Positions 45,238 to 55,163 of a DNA stretch of 64,000 nucleotides are shown here, in pieces. The notes beneath the pieces are model-generated. The model ran no database searches. It saw only the letters and a program-made list of their open reading frames with translations, and had not been told where the DNA came from. This DNA is from Sphingobacterium siyangense (lineage in GTDB: Bacteria > Bacteroidota > Bacteroidia > Sphingobacteriales > Sphingobacteriaceae), in NCBI RefSeq assembly GCF_007830445.1, contig NZ_VLKR01000015.1, positions 83,139 through 147,138 of the forward strand. Direction: 5' to 3'. A program made the translations under genes and the position numbers. Position 1 is the first letter of the stretch. Every line of letters begins with the position of its first letter.

Positions 45238-46959
45238 ATGACCGAGTTAAGTGTACTTGATCTTTTTTGCGGCGCAGGGGGATTCTCTGAGGGGTTTAGA
45301 CAACAAGGGTTTACTATCGTATATGGAGTTGATAACTGGACACCTGCCATAGATACTTTTAATCATAATTTTGACTTAGAGTGCAAGACTCAGAACATGT
45401 TGGAGTATTTGTATTCAGTTGAAAAAATCGAAACACTACCCGACACAACGGTAATTATAGGTAGTCCGCCATGTGTGAGCTTTTCTAATTCAAATCGATC
45501 AGGCAAGGCTGATAAATCGATGGGGCTTCAATTGATCAAAGCATTCTTACGTATTGTGGCAGTAAAACAACATAAACAGAATTCAAAGCTTGAAGCTTGG
45601 TTTATGGAGAACGTGACAAAGTCTATTTCCCATTTATCTCCAATTTACACATTCCGAGATTTGGACCTGACCGATTGGGCAATAGTAAGTGGTAAAACAC
45701 CGAATGATATCGCCATCGTAATGGAAAATCATAGTGTAGTGGTTAATTCTGCTAATTACGGATCTCCACAAGCTAGAAAAAGGGCGATCAGCGGCAATAT
45801 CATCACGCTAGATCGGTTAGTTATACCTACTGCGACCCACGGGAGTCGAGAAGAGGAAACCTCATCACAACTTCCATTCTACAAAACACTGCGATCAATC
45901 AGGGAGCGGCTACCAAGTCCAAATATCCCACAATCCCATAAACAATTTGCAGATCCGATGTATCCAGGACTGAACTTGAGCACTTCCTTATTAACAGATC
46001 ATTTCTATGATACAGGTCTTTATGCGTCAGAATGGAGAAACTCTAAGTACTTAAAAGTTAACCATCCTTATATGGGAACCATGTCCTTTCCCGAAAACGA
46101 GGATAAACCAAGTCGTACCATTACAGCCACAAAAATAGGTACTTCCAGAGAAGCAATTATCTATAAATCGGAGTACAATAGGCATGGACATGGTGAATTC
46201 AGAACCCCGACAGTACGGGAGGCAGCTACACTGATGAGCTTTCCGTCAACTTATCAATTTCTAGGATCTGAAGGAGCTAAATGGCGTCTGGTCGGTAATG
46301 CGGTTTGCCCATCTGTAAGCCGAAATTTTGCCGCTACTGTGCGGGCAGCCCTCAAGCTGCCATTGATCGCAGAACCGATAGTCCGGAGAGTGCCAAAACT
46401 AAAAGGTGTCAAGAATCTTAATACCTTTAAGGAACGTATATTTGATAAGCCACCCGTCCGAAATAACGGTTCGAGGTTCAGACGGCATCCCTTCAAGCAT
46501 GGTAATATCACGGTTACACTATCTAATTATGATATAACGAACAATGATAAGACAAGATTTAGGTGGATAACCTCCGTCCAGTATGGCAATGGAGACGGTT
46601 TTCCGACTATGAACTTCGAAGATAATCAATTTGAAGATTTCGAATCGATTATCGAGTCCTTCCCGAATGGAAAACGCTTCATCGAAGTCATTAATAATGG
46701 TTTTTCCGAAAGTATTGCTAGTTCACCAACGATGCAGATGATGTATGAGCAACAGCAGAATATTGGCAATTACTTGGAACCGACAAAGTTAATCGAACGA
46801 CTTGCTACTATCATAGACCAGTACGCCATAAAAGATGTCTTCGAACAAAGAGAGCTGGTCATTTTTCCAAACAAGACTGTGGTTCCGCAAAGTCAAATCA
46901 TGGCCCTTTACGGGATAAATAAAATATGTACGGTCGCTAACGCGCCAGAAATTGACTGA
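45238..46959 (+). CDS. drmMII: DNA (cytosine-5) methyltransferase, DISARM DrmMII-like
   Basis: Cytosine-C5 methyltransferase of 573 residues. Motif I is LDLFCGAGGFSEGF (residues 7-20, SAM binding); motif IV is GSPPCVSFSNSNR with catalytic C79; motif VI is MENVTK (ENV at 124-126); motif VIII SPQARKRAI near 177; motif X LVGNAVCPSVSRNFA near 351. All core motifs are intact, so it should be active and mark host DNA as self. About 200 residues after motif X are an extension of unknown role (RRHPFKHGNITVTLSNYDI, RFRWITSVQYGNGDGFP), longer than stand-alone enzymes such as M.HhaI. First gene of the six-gene operon, 2 bases before the NERD-helicase gene. It corresponds to DrmMII of class-2 DISARM by context. 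Confidence 0.85.
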   Translation: MTELSVLDLFCGAGGFSEGFRQQGFTIVYGVDNWTPAIDTFNHNFDLECKTQNMLEYLYSVEKIETLPDTTVIIGSPPCVSFSNSNRSGKADKSMGLQLIKAFLRIVAVKQHKQNSKLEAWFMENVTKSISHLSPIYTFRDLDLTDWAIVSGKTPNDIAIVMENHSVVVNSANYGSPQARKRAISGNIITLDRLVIPTATHGSREEETSSQLPFYKTLRSIRERLPSPNIPQSHKQFADPMYPGLNLSTSLLTDHFYDTGLYASEWRNSKYLKVNHPYMGTMSFPENEDKPSRTITATKIGTSREAIIYKSEYNRHGHGEFRTPTVREAATLMSFPSTYQFLGSEGAKWRLVGNAVCPSVSRNFAATVRAALKLPLIAEPIVRRVPKLKGVKNLNTFKERIFDKPPVRNNGSRFRRHPFKHGNITVTLSNYDITNNDKTRFRWITSVQYGNGDGFPTMNFEDNQFEDFESIIESFPNGKRFIEVINNGFSESIASSPTMQMMYEQQQNIGNYLEPTKLIERLATIIDQYAIKDVFEQRELVIFPNKTVVPQSQIMALYGINKICTVANAPEID

Positions 46960-46961
46960 TT

Positions 46962-48638
46962 ATGCCGGTACACTTCATCGATAACTATCCGCGATATGAG
47001 TTAGCTAGCTGTATCTGTAAACCAGATAAGAGTCCGTTACATGGTGAAATATGGGTTTATCAAGAATTGATGAAATTTAACGACCACGAATTGTTGAAGG
47101 ATGAGACATGGTATGTTAAACACAATTATAATCTTTCTGCTCATCCCCATAGTGAATATAAGGTAGAAGGTCAAATCGATTTTTTGATCTTGAGCAAATT
47201 CGGTCTGCTCATTATAGAGGTTAAAGGTGGAGCGATTGAGGTTGACGACAATGACGTATTCTATTCCTACGATAGTAAGGATAGAAATAAAAGATATGAA
47301 GCTCAGAATCCTTTCAATCAGGTAAAAGAATATGTACATTCTTTGAGAGCGTTGATCGACTCATCACCGTTTGTATATCGGGCGGTCATTTTTCCGCATG
47401 AGGCTAACTTCCTACTCAAAGGGCCCCAGTTTTCCGCTTACGATTATCTGTTTTTCTCAAAGGCCGATCTGGATATGAAAGACTCCGACCGAGCCAAGAA
47501 TTTTCTCTTCTTTGATTTCCTTGTACGCCTGGCCAAAAGCTCTCGTCGGAGAATTATCGAGCAATTGCACAATCATCTTTCGAAAGATCGTGTAGAGATT
47601 AGAATATGGGAGCAGTTCCCGCAGCTGAACAAGAGGGATCTTAACAGGCTCCGTTCTGAGCTATTTCCGAAACAGACCACTTACGGTTTTGATCCCGATA
47701 GGATTAGGAATGAGATTATCATGGAAGAGAATTATGAAATATTAAAAGGCCTTCGTAGGAACCGGAAAGTTATGGTACAAGGTGGCCCTGGCACAGGGAA
47801 GACAGTGCTTGCCACCAAATTCTTAGCTGATAACATTTTAAAACAGCATAAAGGAATCTATTTCTGTGCCAATCAACTTTTGCGAGCTAAAATGCGTCAT
47901 TTGATTTGCGAAGAATATAAGCTTGATCCTAATCTTATTAGCTTCCGAATCTACCATCCAGATCTAATAGCAACAATTAGCAAAGAGAATATCGACTTCC
48001 TAATCATCGATGAAGCACAGGAGTTCTTTGATAAAAGTCTTGATCAGCTAATAGATCAAGTCGAGGTGGCATATAATCCCAAATTTCTTATTCTTTACGA
48101 TTCGGAACAGGCCATAATTCGGAATTTCAAGGATGTCGACTGGTACGCAGACTATTTGTTAGAGAATGAGTTTGTACACTACTTATTCGATACGAATTGG
48201 CGTTGTACTCAAAACAAACGTATTTCTGACGTGGCTATGCTCTTAAAGAACGGCCAGTACAAAAAGTTACTCGAAAATCATGCTCAATTATGTTCGCCAG
48301 CAACGGACTTAGTCGCTCGACTAACTGTATTGAAGAATCTGATAGATGAAGCGCAACAAGATCCAACTAAATACATCATTTTGGTCGAGAACCAATTGCT
48401 TGGCGAGTTTAGCAAGTTGGTTCAGAATTACTTCGCTCGTTCTATTGAAGAACTAACAGAGAGCAATATCAATGTCAAAAATCTGAAAATCAGATATACA
48501 ACTCCCATTAAATTCAGGGGATTAGAAGCTGAACATATGTTGCTCATCACTGCTGGTTTCAACGATCGTTCAAAAACGGAGAACTATATCGGCGTAACCC
48601 GTGCGATCTATTCTTTTAAATGTGTGCTATGGACCTGA
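46962..48638 (+). CDS. NERD-domain superfamily 1 helicase/nuclease
   Basis: 558 residues with two domains. N-terminal NERD (nuclease-related) domain: EGQIDFLILSKFGLLIIEVKGG with the nuclease residues D73, E86 and K88 in place. C-terminal UvrD/DUF2075-like helicase: Walker A GGPGTGKT near 273-280, Walker B FLIIDEAQEF near 348, DTNWRCTQNKR, GLEAEHML and the final motif YIGVTRA. Such proteins can process DNA ends or act on single strands. It lies between the methyltransferase and the DrmE-like gene with a 2-base gap before and an overlap after, so it is part of the system. It is not among the canonical DISARM genes that I know; it may take the place of the missing phospholipase-D DrmC nuclease. 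Confidence 0.85.
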   Translation: MPVHFIDNYPRYELASCICKPDKSPLHGEIWVYQELMKFNDHELLKDETWYVKHNYNLSAHPHSEYKVEGQIDFLILSKFGLLIIEVKGGAIEVDDNDVFYSYDSKDRNKRYEAQNPFNQVKEYVHSLRALIDSSPFVYRAVIFPHEANFLLKGPQFSAYDYLFFSKADLDMKDSDRAKNFLFFDFLVRLAKSSRRRIIEQLHNHLSKDRVEIRIWEQFPQLNKRDLNRLRSELFPKQTTYGFDPDRIRNEIIMEENYEILKGLRRNRKVMVQGGPGTGKTVLATKFLADNILKQHKGIYFCANQLLRAKMRHLICEEYKLDPNLISFRIYHPDLIATISKENIDFLIIDEAQEFFDKSLDQLIDQVEVAYNPKFLILYDSEQAIIRNFKDVDWYADYLLENEFVHYLFDTNWRCTQNKRISDVAMLLKNGQYKKLLENHAQLCSPATDLVARLTVLKNLIDEAQQDPTKYIILVENQLLGEFSKLVQNYFARSIEELTESNINVKNLKIRYTTPIKFRGLEAEHMLLITAGFNDRSKTENYIGVTRAIYSFKCVLWT

Positions 48639-50986
48639 GAAAGATACATAGTATTGTAATTGCGGTCATGCGGGAACGAGGAAGCTTTGTGCCAGAACAG
48701 GAGGTATTGCTATCTTTGATCGGCAGCTGGTATCACAAATGGCTGACTTTAGGTGGCGAAGAGCTCATGCTGAGAATACCTTATTATCATAAGGAAATCA
48801 TGTCGTCGCTGATAGAATACCAGTATTGGGTTGACCTATTGATCAAAATCATGGCCGTCAGCCAAATTAGCGATCTGTCTGATTCATGCCTTTTCGATGT
48901 CAGAACCTACAAGCTCTCGAACCGCACACAACGCAATCAAACTGATTTTTCGATCGAATACCGTAGTTCAGACTCCAGATTACACAGGTTTGATAAAGAT
49001 ATAAACGTATCGGCAGACCGTTTTCTTCCCTTATTCAACAGAGACCAGATCAATAGTCAAAAGGAAATTATAGCTGATGTATTCGATTTGATTAAAGCCA
49101 TCGGTAGAGAAAATTTAATACCCTACGCCGTAAAGTTCGATCTTGAAAGTGACGTGACCTTGTTTGTCAAACAGACAACTGAGCATTTTTCTGAAAAGGC
49201 TTTTGCCAAAATGCTTTGCACTGAAGATTTTCGTAATGATGATGATCACAGGGATGCTATACTGGATGCACTTTTGGACACTGACATTCGAAGATGTATT
49301 GTTTTCACTTATCCCTATCATGTAGATGTTAGTTCAGCCGTGGTCAACGAGTTCCGTGGACGATCCAAGATATTTCAGATCTCGCTGTCCAACCGCTTTG
49401 CACATACAGAAGTTGAAGCACAAGAACTGATATTGACCAGGGCAGAGCTTGGTTTTGGAAAAAAGGACGATATCCTTGATGTTACCGATCGCTTTTCCAT
49501 CAAAAAGACGGGTTGCGGTGCAGAACTTACCACCGGTCTCCGTACTTTACGGTATGAATGGGATGTAGCAAAGTTCAATTCTTTTTCAAATCCCTTCCCG
49601 GTTAAGTGGTTGCTTTGTGTTCATCCAGGTCACACCGTCGATCAATGGAAGTTAAAGTTCAAAAATGACTATCCGGATATCTCTGGCCAGTTATTGTCAG
49701 ATTGTTGTCGTATCATTGAACTCGTCTACGAGGTAAATTGGATTGATCGCTTTCTTCCAACAGATCAAAACGGCACGCTGGTTTTACCGAAGTCGACCAT
49801 TCATAATGAAGCTATCTTCTCACTTCAAGAATATTTGAACACCCGCTTTAAAGATGTAATTTTTACTGATGAGATCCATCAGGAGTTGATGATGAACGGT
49901 CAGATATATCTATTGGACCCATTCAATGTCATTTTGTTGAACAATATCACCCTTTGCGGTAATCCTGAGAACTTTCATATTGTCGTTCCTGATTTCTTGT
50001 TCTACACCTATCAACCGTTCACGCGATATCTTGTCTTAAAATATCATTTCGATGCCTTGACTGGTGGCCTGCGCGAACATCTTGATGAAAGGTTTTTTGA
50101 GTATTCAGGTCAGTGGAAAATTTTAAGCGAGAAAGTGCTCAAATCATCAAGGAAGGAGCTTCGAGAGTTCAACAGTATTTTAGCAATCAATGACGAAGAA
50201 GAACGGCTGGACAACCCGACAGATATTGTAACTGATCTTTCAGCTGCTGAGCTTGTGGAACGTATCGCGTTAAAGGAACGGAATAGTATCGAGCGAACGA
50301 CCTTGGAACATCTTCATATCCACACCAGTACAAGAAAGTTCTTACTGAAACCTAACGCTCCTGTACTGATCAATCAGGAAGGTATATTAATACGAACGAA
50401 AGCTGCTGCTCTGGATGTCAATGTATTGTTCGCTACTCTAGATGATATCATTAAGAATATGGATCTGAAGCTGGTGGTCGATCGATTGGTTACACTTTCC
50501 GATGAAGCCCGCAATTGGCACCAGAACCTCAAATCACTTGAAGAAAAGGATGCTCATATTTTTGATAGGCTTAAGCAGCAAGGACTTTCCATCAGTAAAC
50601 AAACTTTCGAAAAAGATTACCTGTATGGCAATAGAAGTTTCGGCGAACTACACATGCCGCGAGCCAAACAAGACTGGATGCTCATTAGTGAACGTCTAAA
50701 AATCAAAGACAGTCTTACTGCTTGGAATGTGATCAAATGCCGAGAGGATATTAACCTGTTGAAATCGGTTTATTCGAAGATTATTACATTGATGATCGAC
50801 ACAGGTAGTTTCGGTGTGAATGTGAGCGATAGTGTGCTGGATCAGATTACGATATTAATTTCTAAGATACCTGAGCAGGCTGTCAATGCCAAAGAAAACA
50901 AAAAGGATGCTATCGCCTTGATGAACGAAATCTGCCAAAACATCAGCTTGGAAAAAATAGAACAGATTAACCCAATTAGCTTATGA
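48620..50986 (+). CDS. drmE: Large defence-operon protein, DrmE-like by position
   Basis: 788 residues without signal peptide, membrane segment, Walker motif or recognised nuclease motif. The fold seems mixed alpha/beta in the first 550 residues (RRCIVFTYPYHVDVSSAVVNEF, WLLCVHPGHTVDQWKLKF, VVPDFLFYTYQPFTRYL) and helical in the last 230 (WMLISERLKIKDSLTAWNVIKC). It overlaps the helicase gene before it by 19 bases (a start at 48629 is possible) and the DrmA gene after it by 4. In class-2 DISARM the gene of about this size directly before drmA is drmE, also of unknown function, so I use that name tentatively; I cannot confirm homology by eye. Confidence 0.5.
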   Translation: MCAMDLRKIHSIVIAVMRERGSFVPEQEVLLSLIGSWYHKWLTLGGEELMLRIPYYHKEIMSSLIEYQYWVDLLIKIMAVSQISDLSDSCLFDVRTYKLSNRTQRNQTDFSIEYRSSDSRLHRFDKDINVSADRFLPLFNRDQINSQKEIIADVFDLIKAIGRENLIPYAVKFDLESDVTLFVKQTTEHFSEKAFAKMLCTEDFRNDDDHRDAILDALLDTDIRRCIVFTYPYHVDVSSAVVNEFRGRSKIFQISLSNRFAHTEVEAQELILTRAELGFGKKDDILDVTDRFSIKKTGCGAELTTGLRTLRYEWDVAKFNSFSNPFPVKWLLCVHPGHTVDQWKLKFKNDYPDISGQLLSDCCRIIELVYEVNWIDRFLPTDQNGTLVLPKSTIHNEAIFSLQEYLNTRFKDVIFTDEIHQELMMNGQIYLLDPFNVILLNNITLCGNPENFHIVVPDFLFYTYQPFTRYLVLKYHFDALTGGLREHLDERFFEYSGQWKILSEKVLKSSRKELREFNSILAINDEEERLDNPTDIVTDLSAAELVERIALKERNSIERTTLEHLHIHTSTRKFLLKPNAPVLINQEGILIRTKAAALDVNVLFATLDDIIKNMDLKLVVDRLVTLSDEARNWHQNLKSLEEKDAHIFDRLKQQGLSISKQTFEKDYLYGNRSFGELHMPRAKQDWMLISERLKIKDSLTAWNVIKCREDINLLKSVYSKIITLMIDTGSFGVNVSDSVLDQITILISKIPEQAVNAKENKKDAIALMNEICQNISLEKIEQINPISL

Positions 50987-53900
50987 ACCTACCACTGAAA
51001 CCAATCACTGCCAAAAGAGACGACCTAGAAAAGTTCGTCGAATCCCAGATCGTTGGTCCCGGCGCATTCAATAAACACTTGATGTTTACCGCAGATTGGG
51101 GAACGAACGATTTTACTGGTAAAATGCTAGCTCATTGTGATGCCACTGACAACATAAACGAGGTCATCGCCGAACTGCCCGCCTATCAGTATAGCTCAGC
51201 CATACTTTTCCCGATCTCAATTACCGCTGATGAAGCAGGTGAGATTTCTTCCGATGAAGATGAAATAGATAATGGTGTTGAAGATGATGAAAACTCCTTA
51301 GCCAGGGCTGATGATGAAGGCTTCAATGACGACCATGAACAAAGTATCTCAAGTAAGAACCAAAACTACCCCAACACTTGCGGACTATCATTCGCTTTAA
51401 CAAATGGCATCGGGCCAGAGCAGGCATTGCTTACAAAGGTCAGTTTCCGACAATACCAACGCGTCAGACAACACGAAAGCCAGGAACGCAGATTGGGTAT
51501 ATGGATTGAACGTTATCCAAGGCAAACAGCTGAAATCATCGCTATTCGTTTTAATAGCATTTTTGCTACCGTGGAACTGGATGGGAACTTGTTCTTGTAT
51601 ATGTTGCCCGGTATCGATATCAATCAACATCTTTACGCATTGGACTATGTCCATCTAGATAGACTTTTGAGAGATACAGTCATCCCATTGATCGAAACGA
51701 TTTTTCCCAATAAGGAATATCATCGCGAGGTCAACAAGATTTATGATGGAGTGAATTATTCAACAGTAACCCTCTATGAAGGGAGTCTGCTTGATGAAAT
51801 CCAAAGGTTATTGATTGAAGATCCCAGCAGTTTTCCATCATTTCGTACCCTTATTGAGCAATTGGAAATTTATCAGCAGCTCAAATTATATCTCAATGAG
51901 CTTAAGGCTATTTATCGGACGAGTTCCAAACGAAACTTTCCCACTTCGATATGGGAAGCTCGATCGTATGAGGTCCAGCTTGAGCTGCCGTCTTTCGACG
52001 ATTCGGCCATTCAGCGTGGCGAGATCGCGGTAACGGGCTTTCCGCAACTTACCTTAAACTATCAGTACATCCATGAACGCGATGCTGTCTATGTGAAGCT
52101 GGTATTGGTCAACAACAGCAGCATTCAGCTTCGACCAGACGAGCCGGAACAATTAAATAAAAAAGATCGAGCCAACGAACTTGCCTTCTTTGGCGTAAAA
52201 ATAACTGTGAGCGAAGTAGACGATTCTGCATTCACCGCTTATAATCCTCCGAATCTTCCGACCATTGACGAAGAGGACAGCTTCAACAAATTACTGTATC
52301 GGGAATACAAGGACTACGCTGAAGGCTATAATGCTTCCGTGACCTGGGGTAAGACTAAGGGCTCGAATAAGCGATACGTAGCAACCGAGTTTATTCCTCA
52401 ACAGGACACCCCTAACGTAGACTTTAAGCCCAGCAAGGTACAAGGGAAGAAGATTATCGAGTTTTTCAATGAAAGCGTTTTGGCAATCCGCGATCTCTCG
52501 ACTCTCAGTAGCAGGAGCGATGATGATATCTTGTCCGATCTCAGAACGATAACGAACGCCTACACAGAGTGGATCGCTAACAAATGGCATGACCTCGAGC
52601 AAAGTGATATTAAAGAGGTAGGTAAACAATTACTTGAAAAGCAACTGCGGGCCTGTGAAGTTGATCGTGACCGCTTGTGCCGGAACATCCGTCTGTTAGC
52701 GGGTGACGATACGGCGATAGCTGCATTCCGAGTGATGAACACGGCCATGTTTATGCAGCTTCATCATGGCACTAAGATAAAAGCTGCTAAAAAAGGCGAC
52801 AAGCGACCTTTTGTTCCTCTTGAGAGCAGTGCGGCCTTTTATCAAAGCTTATCTCTACAAGAGGAATACAAATGGCGTTCTTTCCAGTTAGCGTTCATTT
52901 TACTAAATATTGATGCTTTTGTTCGTCCAGCAGTGGATGACATGACTGTGAAAGACGTGTTTGGTATGGGCTGGCCGGAACGGAACGAACTGGCCGATCT
53001 AGTATGGTTCCCTACCGGAGGTGGTAAGACAGAGGCTTATTTAGGGATTATTGCATTTTGCATCGCTTACCGTCGTTTCACTCATCCAGAAGGACGGGGC
53101 GGTGGCACAACTGTGATGATGCGGTATACTTTACGTCTCTTGACCTTGCAACAATTCCAGCGAGCTACACTATTGATCTGCGCGCTCGAAGTGATTCGTA
53201 AGGACGGATTCTCCTTACCTACGGGAAACACTTTGGGAACCGAAAGGATTACAATTGGTCTGTTCGTCGGAAAAGGGTCCTTACCGAACAAATGGCCAGA
53301 GATGCGAGAAGCTTTAGATAAGATAGCCGAACAGGTGAGGGATGAGAAACCGATTACGACTAACTTGCCGTATACGGAATGTCCCTGGTGTGGCGGACCG
53401 CTGTTCATAGATCATAACCTATCCAATATTGAACCGGATCGAGAGCGTTACGGGATCAATGATAAACTGACGATCATGTGCAACAGTTCCGGCTGCACCT
53501 TTCACGCAAGACGCCCCAATCAGAATAAAAGTCTGCCGCTCCGATTGTTCGATGAGGACATCTATAAATATCCGCCGACCCTGCTTTTTGGCACAGTCGA
53601 TAAGTTTGCTGCACTTGCTAACAAAATCGCTACTGGCTCGCAACAGAGGAACGAAGATTCCAGAAGATTATTCGGCAAAGGCTATCAGTACGATCGTTTA
53701 CCACCAGAGCTGATTATCCAGGATGAACTGCACCTTTTACTAGGGCCTTTAGGATCAGCAGTAGGTTTATTCGAAAAGAGTGTGGATGATCTTTGCACAT
53801 ACCGATCTGGTTCCATGCGGGTCCGACCAAAGGTGATTACATCCACCGCGACGACGCGGAACACGGACAAACAGATATTCGCCCTTTTCGACAGGCGTTG

Positions 53901-55155
53901 CGAAATCTTTCCTAAGCAAGGTATCACTTGTGATGATGCCTTCTTTTCTTTCTACAAACGACTTCCCGAAGAGGTGACCGAATATGCTTCTAATAGGCGT
54001 TATATCGGCCTCTTACCCGTTGGGAAGACCCAAGTTTGGATGCAATTACGCTTAGCGTCGATCTGTCTTGCACACAGAGTGAAGTTCATGCTCGAACGTT
54101 TTGACTATGACGAGATTTTCAGTGCGGGACCATCATACGCGGAGTTCGGGAAGGCATTCGACTATTATCATACCGTGCTTACCTATTTCAACAGTCTGAA
54201 AGAAGTGGGCAAAACACAGTCTCAACTTACGCATTATCTACCTGGAGATCTCACGTTGGTCATCAAGAATACCATGCCGTGGAACCTCTTGAGCCGAATC
54301 ATCAAAAAAAGTGATGAGATTCAGTACTCCGAACTCACCGGAAGACTTTCAGGTGAAGAGGTGAAGTCCAATCTTTCAAATATAGAAAAGGCCTGGGAGC
54401 TCACGATAGCAAAAAATCCCCCTGAGCTTGTCATCGCGACAAACATGATCTCGGTCGGCATAGATGTTTCTCGTTTCAATACGATGCTGGTCAACTCAAT
54501 GCCTCGTAATACCGCAGAGTACATACAAGCTTCGAGCCGTGTTGCGCGTGACAAGGAGGGTATCGTCTTTACGATACATCATCCTTTCCGTTCGAGAGAC
54601 ATCTCGCATTATCAGCGATTCCGAGAGTTCCATGAAAAGTTCTATAGTTATGTAGAGCCCATATCCGTTACTCCATTCGCCAATAAAGCATTGGACCGTT
54701 ATTTTGCAATGTATCTGGCTGTAATCATCCGTCACGATGACCAATTGGAATTGAATTTGCATAACAACGATGATGCAAAGGCCATCGACTTTCAAAAGAC
54801 TACGGCAGTTAAACAAAAGGTCATCTTAGCTATGCGTGAACTGTATGAACGAGCAGAGAAGCTTAACGAATATCTAAAGAGTCGTATAGCAGGGATTTCC
54901 AGTAATATTGACGGAATCATCACTGAAGAAGAACTAGAAGATATCGAATACCAACTAGATGACCTGCTGATCAAACGATGGCTGGAACGCATCAACAGCC
55001 AAAAAGCGCCCATTGACATTAAGTATCGAGACAATGTCAGTCCAAGCTCACTCTACGCGCCCAGAAATAACGAAGCTCAAGACAATAATTGGAACATTAA
55101 AGAATCACTAAGGGAGATCGCTCCCTCGGTCGTAATCAAGACCGTACAACAATAG
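50983..55155 (+). CDS. drmA: DISARM helicase DrmA
   Basis: Superfamily 2 helicase of 1390 residues, large even for the family. N-terminal region with the NTCGLSFALTNG type segment and an acidic insert (about residues 85-120, rich in Asp/Glu). Helicase core: Walker A FPTGGGKTEAYLG near 675, Walker B/DExH QDELHLLLGPLG near 911, motif III ITSTAT near 952, motif V ATNMISVGIDVSRFN near 1150, motif VI QASSRVARD near 1182. A zinc-finger-like insert CPWCGG ... CNSSGC (about 800-838) lies between the first motifs. In DISARM, DrmA with DrmB binds and translocates along incoming phage DNA. Overlaps the preceding gene by 4 bases and lies 8 bases before drmB. Confidence 0.9.
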   Translation: MNLPLKPITAKRDDLEKFVESQIVGPGAFNKHLMFTADWGTNDFTGKMLAHCDATDNINEVIAELPAYQYSSAILFPISITADEAGEISSDEDEIDNGVEDDENSLARADDEGFNDDHEQSISSKNQNYPNTCGLSFALTNGIGPEQALLTKVSFRQYQRVRQHESQERRLGIWIERYPRQTAEIIAIRFNSIFATVELDGNLFLYMLPGIDINQHLYALDYVHLDRLLRDTVIPLIETIFPNKEYHREVNKIYDGVNYSTVTLYEGSLLDEIQRLLIEDPSSFPSFRTLIEQLEIYQQLKLYLNELKAIYRTSSKRNFPTSIWEARSYEVQLELPSFDDSAIQRGEIAVTGFPQLTLNYQYIHERDAVYVKLVLVNNSSIQLRPDEPEQLNKKDRANELAFFGVKITVSEVDDSAFTAYNPPNLPTIDEEDSFNKLLYREYKDYAEGYNASVTWGKTKGSNKRYVATEFIPQQDTPNVDFKPSKVQGKKIIEFFNESVLAIRDLSTLSSRSDDDILSDLRTITNAYTEWIANKWHDLEQSDIKEVGKQLLEKQLRACEVDRDRLCRNIRLLAGDDTAIAAFRVMNTAMFMQLHHGTKIKAAKKGDKRPFVPLESSAAFYQSLSLQEEYKWRSFQLAFILLNIDAFVRPAVDDMTVKDVFGMGWPERNELADLVWFPTGGGKTEAYLGIIAFCIAYRRFTHPEGRGGGTTVMMRYTLRLLTLQQFQRATLLICALEVIRKDGFSLPTGNTLGTERITIGLFVGKGSLPNKWPEMREALDKIAEQVRDEKPITTNLPYTECPWCGGPLFIDHNLSNIEPDRERYGINDKLTIMCNSSGCTFHARRPNQNKSLPLRLFDEDIYKYPPTLLFGTVDKFAALANKIATGSQQRNEDSRRLFGKGYQYDRLPPELIIQDELHLLLGPLGSAVGLFEKSVDDLCTYRSGSMRVRPKVITSTATTRNTDKQIFALFDRRCEIFPKQGITCDDAFFSFYKRLPEEVTEYASNRRYIGLLPVGKTQVWMQLRLASICLAHRVKFMLERFDYDEIFSAGPSYAEFGKAFDYYHTVLTYFNSLKEVGKTQSQLTHYLPGDLTLVIKNTMPWNLLSRIIKKSDEIQYSELTGRLSGEEVKSNLSNIEKAWELTIAKNPPELVIATNMISVGIDVSRFNTMLVNSMPRNTAEYIQASSRVARDKEGIVFTIHHPFRSRDISHYQRFREFHEKFYSYVEPISVTPFANKALDRYFAMYLAVIIRHDDQLELNLHNNDDAKAIDFQKTTAVKQKVILAMRELYERAEKLNEYLKSRIAGISSNIDGIITEEELEDIEYQLDDLLIKRWLERINSQKAPIDIKYRDNVSPSSLYAPRNNEAQDNNWNIKESLREIAPSVVIKTVQQ

Positions 55156-55163
55156 ACACACAG

